Shown here: positions 57,138 to 64,000 of the stretch, piece by piece | Layout of the letters: every line of letters begins with the position of its first letter | Numbering within the stretch: the first letter of the stretch is position 1 | Assembly: GCF_008362905.1 (NCBI RefSeq) | Contig: NZ_VFJB01000004.1 | Coordinates: 186,001 to 250,000 of the forward strand | DNA: 64,000 nt | DNA from: Deferribacter autotrophicus | GTDB taxonomy: Bacteria > Chrysiogenota > Deferribacteres > Deferribacterales > Deferribacteraceae | Direction of reading: 5' to 3' | Notes under the pieces: model-generated | Databases searched by the model: none | What the model saw: the letters and a program-made list of their open reading frames with translations, nothing else | Told to the model about the DNA's origin: nothing | Translations under genes and position numbers: made by a program

Positions 57138-58004
57138 TTATCTATCCTTCTGTTTTGGATCTAATACATCCATCAGTCCATCACCTACAAGATTGAAACC
57201 TAAAACAGTCATAAATATTGCAAGTCCTGGATATGTAATCATCCATGGAGCTCTCATTATGTACTGCAAAGAGTCGGACAACATGGCACCCCATTCTGGG
57301 GTGGGTGGTTGAGCACCAAGCCCCAAAAAGCTAAGCCCTGCAGCTTCCAATACTGCAGACGCAAAACCCATTGTAGACTGAACAATAATAGGGGCCATAC
57401 AGTTTGGAAGAATAACTTTAAATATTAATCTCATATTAGATGAACCATTCACCCTAGATGCAATGACATACTCTTTTTCTTTTTCTTGTAATACAGACGC
57501 CCTCACAATCCTTGCATAAGATGGTATCCCAACCACTCCAATAGCAATCATTGCATTGTATAGGCTTGGCCCTAACATTGACACAATTACAATGGCAAGT
57601 AAAATGGCCGGTACTGCAAACATTATATCCACAATACGCATAATAAAAGCATCCACTTTTTTACCATAAAAACCTGCAATTGAACCCATAATCAAACCAA
57701 AAAAAAGCGAAATCCCCACTGAAATTGTCCCTATCATAAGGGAAATCCTGGCACCATAAACAATCCTAGAAAAAACATCCCTTCCGAAATCATCTGTACC
57801 CAAAATATGTGGCCATTTGCCAGCTTCAGACCAAACAGGTGGTAGCAATCGTGATTTTAAATCCTGAACAGTAGGATCATATGGAGCAATCAATGGTGCA
57901 AATATAGCCATTAAAATAAGTATTGACACAAGAATAAGGCCAAAAACTGCTGATTTATTTTTTCTGAATCTTTGAATATACTCTTTCAATAACGACTCTT
58001 TCAT
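57138..58004 (-). CDS. dppC: ABC transporter permease DppC-type
   Basis: 288 residues from ATG 58004 (MKESLLKEYIQRF), sharing one base with the dppB stop. N-terminal OppC_N segment, about six membrane helices, IAPYDPTVQDL, and the EAA loop EAAGLSFLGLGAQPPTPEWGAML. Confidence 0.9.
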   Translation of the reverse strand: MKESLLKEYIQRFRKNKSAVFGLILVSILILMAIFAPLIAPYDPTVQDLKSRLLPPVWSEAGKWPHILGTDDFGRDVFSRIVYGARISLMIGTISVGISLFFGLIMGSIAGFYGKKVDAFIMRIVDIMFAVPAILLAIVIVSMLGPSLYNAMIAIGVVGIPSYARIVRASVLQEKEKEYVIASRVNGSSNMRLIFKVILPNCMAPIIVQSTMGFASAVLEAAGLSFLGLGAQPPTPEWGAMLSDSLQYIMRAPWMITYPGLAIFMTVLGFNLVGDGLMDVLDPKQKDR

Positions 58005-59008
58005 CAATCAAGCCTTACTTTAGGATTAATTAATGCATACACAATATCTACCAAAAGGTTTATTACAATGAAAATAACGGCTATAATCAATGTGGCACAC
58101 TGAACCACCGGAAAATCCCTTTGATAAACTGCATTAACAAGCCATTTCCCAATACCTGGCCAACTAAATGTTGTCTCAGTCAAGATGGCACCTGCAAGAA
58201 GAGTACCAAACATAAGGCCGATAATGGTTACAACAGGAATGGAAGCATTTCTGAAAGCATGTATCATTATCACACGTAATGGTGAACACCCTTTTGCTTT
58301 TGCAGTTTTAATGTATTCTTCCTTCAAAACATCAAGCATACTGGAGCGAGTCATTCTTGCAATAATAGCCATAGGTATGGTACCTAATGCAAAACCGGGA
58401 AGAATAAGGTGTTTTAACGCATCCCAGAAAGCTTCATAATCTTTAGCTATCAATGAATCTATTAGATAAAAACCTGTTATCTTATCAATATAAAACTCAT
58501 AGGAAAGCCTTCCTGATACTGGTAGCCACTCAAGTCTAACAGCAAAGAAGTAGATAAGAAGAAGTCCAAGCCAGAAAACAGGCATAGATACACCAGCTAG
58601 TGACCCCACCATACTGGTATAATCAAAGACAGAATACCTTTTAACAGAAGCAATTATACCTGCTGCAATACCAATAATTACAGCAAAAAACATACTAACA
58701 ACAGTCAACTCAACAGTAGCAGGAAATCTGTCCCAAAACTCTTTGATAACATCCTGTCTGCTTTTTATAGATTTACCAAAGTCCCCTTTTAGAGCTTTTT
58801 TTGCAAAGATAATGTACTGAACATAAAGAGGTTTATCCAACCCCATTTCTTTTCTCAGCTTTTCTACTGATTCTTTACTGGCATGTTCACCCAACATAAC
58901 AAGAGCAGGATCACCTGGGGCTAAATGAATCATTGCGAAAACTAATATGGAAACACCAATTATTGTCGGAATAGCCCAAAACAGTCTTTTCACAATATAG
59001 TAAAGCAT
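58004..59008 (-). CDS. dppB: ABC transporter permease DppB-type
   Basis: 334 residues. KRLFWAIPTIIGVSILVFAMIHLAPGDP start, six membrane helices, EAA loop region YIKTAKAKGCSPLRVI. Lies 187 bp downstream of dppA, beyond a terminator-like hairpin. Confidence 0.92.
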   Translation of the reverse strand: MLYYIVKRLFWAIPTIIGVSILVFAMIHLAPGDPALVMLGEHASKESVEKLRKEMGLDKPLYVQYIIFAKKALKGDFGKSIKSRQDVIKEFWDRFPATVELTVVSMFFAVIIGIAAGIIASVKRYSVFDYTSMVGSLAGVSMPVFWLGLLLIYFFAVRLEWLPVSGRLSYEFYIDKITGFYLIDSLIAKDYEAFWDALKHLILPGFALGTIPMAIIARMTRSSMLDVLKEEYIKTAKAKGCSPLRVIMIHAFRNASIPVVTIIGLMFGTLLAGAILTETTFSWPGIGKWLVNAVYQRDFPVVQCATLIIAVIFIVINLLVDIVYALINPKVRLD

Positions 59009-59125
59009 GTTTAGTACCCTTTAATTTAAAAACCAAGAAAATATACTTTTAAATCTTCAAATGTCAAGCTTCTTTTTGTTTCAATGTATTAAGCATTCTT
59101 AAACATCTGTATACTCAAAATAAAA

Positions 59126-59160
59126 AGAGCCGAGCACCCATTAAGCAGGGACTCGGCTAT
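59126..59160 (-). terminator. Terminator/attenuator between dppA and dppB
   Basis: AGCCGAG (59128-59134) / CTCGGCT (59152-59158) with a 17-nt loop; on the minus strand it is followed by CTTTTTATTTT. Would allow high dppA but lower dppBCDF expression, the common ratio for binding-protein operons. Confidence 0.65.
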
Positions 59161-59195
59161 GTTCTCTTTGTTTCTTTTTGCAAATATAAAAATCT

Positions 59196-60794
59196 TTACT
59201 TATCTAACCATACCTTATGAAATCTTCTCTTACCTACAGGATCAAGTTTAAATCCCATAACATTTTTTCTCATAGGCTCCACAACTATTGAATGCGCAAT
59301 TGGTACCCAAGGTACATCTTTGTGGAAAACTTCCTGAGCTTTTCTATAAAGCTTAGTTCTTTCTTCTTTGTCAGTAATCACTTTTGCTTTTTCTATCAAT
59401 GAGTCAAACTCTTTACTTCTATAAAATGCGATATTCTGAGCTGGTTTTACCGCAGCTTTTGAACTCAACAATACATAAAGGAAATTGTCTGGATCACCAT
59501 TATCACCTGTCCATCCCAATAATGCCATAGAGTGCTCACCATATTTTGTTTTTTGTAAATATGTACCCCAGTCATAAGATACTATTTTTGCTTTGATTCC
59601 CACCTTTGCCAAATCAGCCTGAATAGCTTCAGCTACTTTTCTACCATTTGGCATATATGGCCTTGGCACAGGCATTGCCCAAATATCTGTTTCAAAACCA
59701 TTTGGATATCCAGCTTTAGCAAGCAACTTTTTAGCTTCTTCAGGATTGTATTCATAATCTTTTATATCATCATTGTATGACCACATTGTAGGAGGAATTG
59801 GGTTTTTGGCAGGCACACCAAAACCAGCATAAACAGCATCTACAATATCTTTCTTGTTAATAGCAAGATATATAGCTTTCCTCACTAATGGGTTATCAAA
59901 AGGTTTCTTTTCTGTATTCATTGCAAGATAACCTACATTTAGGCCTTCCTGTTTAACAAGTTTAATATTTGGGTCTTTTTCAAGCTCTGCTACCTCTTCA
60001 GGATTTGGAAAGTCCATAATATGAATCTGACCTGTTTTTAGCTCTGCAGCACGAACAGAATTATTAGGGATAACTTTCAGAATAAGTTTATCAATATATG
60101 GTCTTCCAGCCCAGTAATCTTTATTTGCTTTAAAAATTATCCTGTCATCTTTAATCCACTTTACAAACACAAATGGCCCTGTCCCCACTGGAAATCTTCC
60201 AATATCCTCAGGACGCCCTTCTTTTAAAAGCTTGTCGGCATATTTTTTGCAAAGGATAGATGCAAAATCCATTGCAAGGTTAGCTATGAATGGTGCTTCT
60301 GGCTTATTCAATATGAATTTTACTGTGTATTTATCAACTTTAACAATATCCTTCACTATATTGCTCATATCCATAGCTTGCCAATACTCGTAAGCACCAC
60401 CAACCTTGTGGTATGGGTGATTTGGATCGAGCTGTCTTTTTAATGAAAAGATAACATCATCAGCTGTAAACTCTACATCTTCTTTGAAAAACTTTGTTTT
60501 GTGGAATTTTACCCCTTTTCTAAGATGAAATACATACTCCAGTCCATCTTTGCTCACTTCCCAGCTCTCAGCCAATGCTGGCTCAATTTCGGTTGTACCG
60601 TACTTGAACTGTACCAAATTATCATAAATTTGAGTTGTTGCATAAAATGTTTCACCATCAGTAGCATGGGCAGGGTCCATTGTTACAGAATCACCTCCCC
60701 TACCAAATACAAGGGTTCCACCATACCTTGGTTCTGCAAATGCTGACGTAATTAGTAAAGCCAAAACGGTTACAACTAACAAAAACTTCTTCAT
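59196..60794 (-). CDS. dppA: Peptide ABC transporter substrate-binding protein (DppA-type)
   Basis: 532 residues from ATG 60794 behind AAGGAGG; the longer frame to 60824 lacks a ribosome site. Signal peptide (MKKFLLVVTVLALLITSAFA). SBP_bac_5 fold: RYGGTLVFGRGGDSVTMDPA, ALAESWEVSKDGLEYVFHLRKGVKFH. Periplasmic; binds dipeptides or a related ligand. With no nickel-ligand evidence, peptide is the default. Confidence 0.9.
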   Translation of the reverse strand: MKKFLLVVTVLALLITSAFAEPRYGGTLVFGRGGDSVTMDPAHATDGETFYATTQIYDNLVQFKYGTTEIEPALAESWEVSKDGLEYVFHLRKGVKFHKTKFFKEDVEFTADDVIFSLKRQLDPNHPYHKVGGAYEYWQAMDMSNIVKDIVKVDKYTVKFILNKPEAPFIANLAMDFASILCKKYADKLLKEGRPEDIGRFPVGTGPFVFVKWIKDDRIIFKANKDYWAGRPYIDKLILKVIPNNSVRAAELKTGQIHIMDFPNPEEVAELEKDPNIKLVKQEGLNVGYLAMNTEKKPFDNPLVRKAIYLAINKKDIVDAVYAGFGVPAKNPIPPTMWSYNDDIKDYEYNPEEAKKLLAKAGYPNGFETDIWAMPVPRPYMPNGRKVAEAIQADLAKVGIKAKIVSYDWGTYLQKTKYGEHSMALLGWTGDNGDPDNFLYVLLSSKAAVKPAQNIAFYRSKEFDSLIEKAKVITDKEERTKLYRKAQEVFHKDVPWVPIAHSIVVEPMRKNVMGFKLDPVGKRRFHKVWLDK

Positions 60795-60903
60795 AAGACC
60801 TCCTTTTTTTGGGTTTAACCACACTAAATTTATCTATTTTGAATAAAAACTCAAGAAAAATTATAACATTATTTTAGTTTAAACAAACTTTTTTGAATAC
60901 ATA

Positions 60904-60933
60904 AAAAAAGCCCTGCATAACGGCAGGGCTTTT
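60904..60933 (-). terminator. Intrinsic terminator after proS
   Basis: AAAAGCCCTGC / GCAGGGCTTTT stem with a 6-nt loop and A/T flanks; 6 bp past the proS stop. Confidence 0.85.
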
Positions 60934-60938
60934 AACAA

Positions 60939-62660
60939 TTATATTTTACCTTCTCTTAACTCATCCAAAAGTTGCAATGTCTTATCAATCACATCCTCTT
61001 TTTTAACAGTAACAATTTCACCTGTTTTTCTTATGAAAATCTCCACATTACCCTGAGAAAGAGATTTGGCGCCTACATTTATCCTGAGAGGATATCCCAC
61101 AAGGTCTGCATCATTAAACTTAACACCAGCTCTTTCATCCCTATCATCAATCAAAACATCAACCCCTTCTTTTTGAAGCCTTAAATAAACTGTTTCTGAA
61201 AGATTTACCACATCTTCAGAATTTGTATTTATAGGCACTACAACCACTTCAAAAGGAGCAAGCTGCACAGGCCAAATTATCCCTTTTTCATCATGATTCT
61301 GCTCAATGGCCGCTGCTGCAGTTCTTCCTATACCTATACCATAACACCCCATTACCATCAATTTTTGTTTACCATCTTTATCAAGATAATAAGCGTTCAT
61401 CGCTTTAGAATACTTTGTCCCAAGTTTGAAGATATGCCCCACTTCAATCCCTTTTGTAATCTGATACTCGCCCTCTCCACACCTTGCACATTTATCACCA
61501 GGCACAGCATTTCTGAAATCACCAAAACCATCCACATCAAAATCTCTACCAAGGTTAGCATTTATCTGATGCTTATCCTTTTCATTAATACCAAGGACGA
61601 AATTTTTCATATACTTTATTTCATAATCTGCATAAATTGGGATTTTAAGTCCTTTTGGTCCTGAAAATCCTACAGGTCCACCTGTAATTCTAAGAATCTC
61701 ATCTTCATTAGCGAACTCCACATAAGAAAGGTTGAAAAAGTTTTTAACTTTAACAAGGTTTAACTCCCTATCACCTCTAATAAGAATAGCAAAAAATTTA
61801 TTATCACCTTTAACAATGAGTGTTTTTACATGTTTATGAGGTGGAATCCCAAGGTACTCAGCTACATCCACTACTCTTTTTATATTTTCTGTGGTTACAA
61901 TTTCTGACTTTTTCTCAGGCTCATCAGGGACTACCCCTTCATCCAGGACAGGGGCTTTCTCAATGTTTGCTGCAAAATCGCATTTTGTACAGCTGATAAC
62001 AAAATCCTCTCCGGTATCAGCTGTTACCATAAACTCATGAGAAAAAGAACCACCAATCGCTCCTGAATCTGCTTCAACCACTTTATATTTCAAACCACAT
62101 GCCTCAAATATTTTACAGTATGCATCATACATTTTTTGATAGCTAGCTTCTGCCCCAGCATCATCCACATCAAAAGAGTAAGCATCTTTCATAATGAATT
62201 CTCGCCCTCTCATTAAACCAAATCTAGGTCTTACTTCATCTCTAAATTTTGTCTGAATCTGATAAAGATTTAAAGGCAGTTGCTTATAAGATTTTACCTC
62301 ATTTCTCACTATATCAGTAACCACTTCTTCATGGGTAGGCCCTATGCAAAAATCTCTATCGTGTCTGTCTTTCAATCTTAATAATTCTTTACCATAAACA
62401 TTCCATCTACCGCTTTCCATCCAAAGCTCGGCAGGGACAACAGCTGGCATTAAAACCTCAATGGCCCCAGCCTCATTCATATACTTTCTAACAATATTTT
62501 CCACTTTCTTAATAACTTTCAATCCTGCAGGCAGATAATTATAAATACCGGCAGCCACCTTCCTTATCATACCGGCTCTAAGCATATATTTATGGCTTAC
62601 AACTTCAGCTTCACTTGGATTTTCCCTTAAAGTTGGCAAAAAATAATTTTTTAATCTCAT
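60939..62660 (-). CDS. proS: Prolyl-tRNA synthetase
   Basis: 573 residues, bacterial ProS1 type. Motif 1-2 (HKYMLRAGMIRKVAAGIYNYLPAG, GPTHEEVVTDIVR, FRDEVRPRFGLMRGREFIMKDAYSF), the inserted YbaK-like editing domain (about 230-390, with GGPVGFSGPKGLKIPIYADYE), motif 3 GCYGIGIGRTAAAAIEQ, and the anticodon domain. Divergent from the TRAP genes. Confidence 0.97.
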   Translation of the reverse strand: MRLKNYFLPTLRENPSEAEVVSHKYMLRAGMIRKVAAGIYNYLPAGLKVIKKVENIVRKYMNEAGAIEVLMPAVVPAELWMESGRWNVYGKELLRLKDRHDRDFCIGPTHEEVVTDIVRNEVKSYKQLPLNLYQIQTKFRDEVRPRFGLMRGREFIMKDAYSFDVDDAGAEASYQKMYDAYCKIFEACGLKYKVVEADSGAIGGSFSHEFMVTADTGEDFVISCTKCDFAANIEKAPVLDEGVVPDEPEKKSEIVTTENIKRVVDVAEYLGIPPHKHVKTLIVKGDNKFFAILIRGDRELNLVKVKNFFNLSYVEFANEDEILRITGGPVGFSGPKGLKIPIYADYEIKYMKNFVLGINEKDKHQINANLGRDFDVDGFGDFRNAVPGDKCARCGEGEYQITKGIEVGHIFKLGTKYSKAMNAYYLDKDGKQKLMVMGCYGIGIGRTAAAAIEQNHDEKGIIWPVQLAPFEVVVVPINTNSEDVVNLSETVYLRLQKEGVDVLIDDRDERAGVKFNDADLVGYPLRINVGAKSLSQGNVEIFIRKTGEIVTVKKEDVIDKTLQLLDELREGKI

Positions 62661-62839
62661 CTAAACCCCCAATTTTTTATTTTACTTTATCAAACTAATA
62701 ATAAATTTTCAATTATTAAAAAACTACCCTAATGACATAGTTCGTTAACTTTATTCAGCATTGTTTAACCAATTTTAAATCTTGACTGTTATAAAAAAAA
62801 AGCGTATATGCGCTAAAAAATCAATCCCAGGAGGTTAAC

Positions 62840-63373
62840 TTGAAGTTAATCGCTAAAATCATGAAAATCATCGATATGTTTAATGAGTGGTTTGGTAATA
62901 TTGTAATCTGGATTTCTACTTTAATGGTACTTGTGGTTTGTTATGATGTAACCACAAGATATGTTTTTAACAAAAGTTCTGTTGCCGTGCAAGAGCTTGA
63001 ATGGCACCTTTTCGGTTTTCTTTTCCTTTTGGGCGCTGCTTACACTTTAAAACATGACAGACATGTAAGAGTGGACGTATTTTACGATAAGTTAACTGAA
63101 AAAAAGAAAGCTGTAATTGATATCATCGGAACACTTCTGTTTTTAATACCTTTTTCAATTTTAGTAATTTACACATCTAAAAATTTCGTCATCAACTCTT
63201 TTCTTATTAAAGAAGGATCTCCTAACCCCGGCGGATTACCTTACAGGTTCATTTTAAAAAGTGCCATCCCTGTAGGGTTCTTTCTTGTTCTACTTCAGGG
63301 AATATCATTACTTATTCGCAACTTCTTAATATTAACAGGTAAAAAAGAATATCTAGAAGGGAGTCAAAAATGA
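62840..63373 (+). CDS. dctQ: TRAP transporter small permease (DctQ-type)
   Basis: 177 residues. TTG start at 62840 is supported by AGGAGG 6-11 bp upstream. Four membrane helices; family pattern VQELEWHLFGFLFLLGAAYTLKHDRHVRVDVFYDKL. Works with DctM and a periplasmic DctP, here not adjacent upstream. Overlaps dctM (ATGA). Confidence 0.9.
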   Translation: MKLIAKIMKIIDMFNEWFGNIVIWISTLMVLVVCYDVTTRYVFNKSSVAVQELEWHLFGFLFLLGAAYTLKHDRHVRVDVFYDKLTEKKKAVIDIIGTLLFLIPFSILVIYTSKNFVINSFLIKEGSPNPGGLPYRFILKSAIPVGFFLVLLQGISLLIRNFLILTGKKEYLEGSQK

Positions 63374-64000
63374 CAGAAGCTATGCCTCTGATTCTATTTA
63401 TAACTGTTTTCGGTCTTTTACTACTCGGTTATCCCGTTGCATTCACTTTAGGTGGTGTTTCTTTATTTTTTGGTCTTGCTACTTTCGGTTTAGATTTTTT
63501 TAATTTACTCCCTTTAAGAATCTGGGGACGTATTACCAATGTGGTTTTAATTGCTGTTCCTCTTTTTGTTTATATGGGGGTAATGCTTGAAAAATCAGGT
63601 CTTGCTGAAGAGTTGTTGGAAACAATGGCTCTACTTTTCGGTAAATTAAGAGGCGGTCTTGCCATCTCAGTTGTGGTGGTTGGTGCTCTACTTGCAGCCT
63701 CCACAGGAATAGTTGGTGCCACTGTGGTAACTATGGGGCTTTTAAGTTTACCTACTATGCTCAAAAGGAACTACTCACCTGAACTTGCCACAGGGACTAT
63801 ATCAGCATCAGGTACTTTAGGACAAATTATTCCTCCAAGTATCGTCCTTGTTCTTCTTGGCTCAATCTTGAATGTGGATATCGGCTCCATGTTTATTGGC
63901 GCTGTTGTACCCGGCTTGATGCTTGTGATCTTATACATCATCTATATAGTAATCATGGCCATCGTAAAACCTGAATCATGTCCGGCCATGCCAAAAGAAG
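63370..64000 (+). CDS. dctM: TRAP transporter large permease (DctM-type), cut by window edge
   Basis: Open frame from ATG 63370 to the window end, about 210 residues of an expected 430. N-terminal LFITVFGLLLLGYPVAFTLGG, VPLFVYMGVMLEKSGLAEEL, ASTGIVGATVVTMGLLSLPTML and SGTLGQIIPPSIVLVLLG are typical of DctM. Na+-driven uptake of an organic acid is the family role. ATGA overlap with dctQ. Confidence 0.92.
   Translation, partial: MTEAMPLILFITVFGLLLLGYPVAFTLGGVSLFFGLATFGLDFFNLLPLRIWGRITNVVLIAVPLFVYMGVMLEKSGLAEELLETMALLFGKLRGGLAISVVVVGALLAASTGIVGATVVTMGLLSLPTMLKRNYSPELATGTISASGTLGQIIPPSIVLVLLGSILNVDIGSMFIGAVVPGLMLVILYIIYIVIMAIVKPESCPAMPKE

Noticed and set aside
59196-60794. Nickel-binding NikA
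   Set aside because: Sequence is general SBP_bac_5/DppA-like; nikR is 15 kb away and no nickel-specific residues can be recognised.

Overview
The window is AT-rich chromosomal DNA (roughly one third G+C by eye) from a Gram-negative, probably thermophilic, anaerobic respiring bacterium. Gene content suggests the phylum Deferribacterota (relatives of Deferribacter or Calditerrivibrio). The evidence is a tungsten aldehyde oxidoreductase cluster, an octaheme cytochrome c, a stand-alone molybdopterin oxidoreductase, PPDK plus ACT-type malic enzyme, a TRAP transporter, and outer-membrane and lipoprotein genes. The placement is an inference from protein character; no database was searched.

Layout. 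1-5.3 kb: end of argB, pcm, a LOG-like protein, an RpoS-like sigma factor, an M24 peptidase and a Pif1 helicase with a WYL-like tail. 5.3-10.2 kb: ffh-rpsP-khpA-rimM-trmD-rplS-rplM-rpsI; TrmD carries a second SPOUT methyltransferase as a C-terminal fusion, and a terminator hairpin sits just before rimM. 10.3-14.8 kb: an orphan methyltransferase-like gene and a four-gene AOR cluster (FeS protein, W enzyme, MoaD-like protein, FAD subunit). 14.8-15.6 kb is non-coding: a multi-hairpin repeat interrupted by a 200-bp MITE-like element. 15.6-17.6 kb: groES-groEL with a CIRCE-like operator. 17.8-19.9 kb: leuC-leuD. 19.95-21.48 kb: an IS110-family element nested in a TIR-bounded element. 21.6-29.6 kb: glyS, ppdK, malic enzyme, fumC, and a cNMP-binding protein followed by a small TIR element. 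29.8-40.8 kb: mnmC-like, nadB, an outer-membrane protein, radical SAM, eno, M23 peptidase, thiI, nifS, a small membrane protein and a molybdopterin oxidoreductase. 40.9-46.3 kb: a TlpA lipoprotein, a second IS110 element inside the multi-hairpin repeat, nikR and a metal ABC transporter. 46.4-52 kb: a triple-rhodanese lipoprotein, an octaheme cytochrome, and an ECF sigma/anti-sigma locus with secreted proteins. 52.2-62.7 kb: carbonic anhydrase, mce, gatB, a GGCT-like gene, a dpp transporter and proS. 62.8-64 kb: the start of a TRAP transporter.

The most notable discovery is the IS110 element at 41655-43071. Its non-coding left end folds into two loops. The four guide segments of those loops can be paired by eye with the observed target, both flanks of a CT core, and the element's own ends. 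Joining the two ends would create a TTGACT-N17-TATAAG promoter. This is the full signature of a bridge-RNA-guided recombinase. Its target is the 3' arm of a hairpin in the dispersed repeat, and an unoccupied copy of that target lies at 15539-15551 in the same window.

The second notable system is the ECF sigma locus. Three transcription units (the sigma gene itself, a Tyr/Gln/Asn-rich secreted protein and a periplasmic helical-repeat protein) share a TGTAAC/CGTAAC-N16-17-CGTT promoter. The membrane anti-sigma factor carries a glycogen-binding-like E-set domain outside the membrane, and the next gene encodes a lipoprotein with a related domain.
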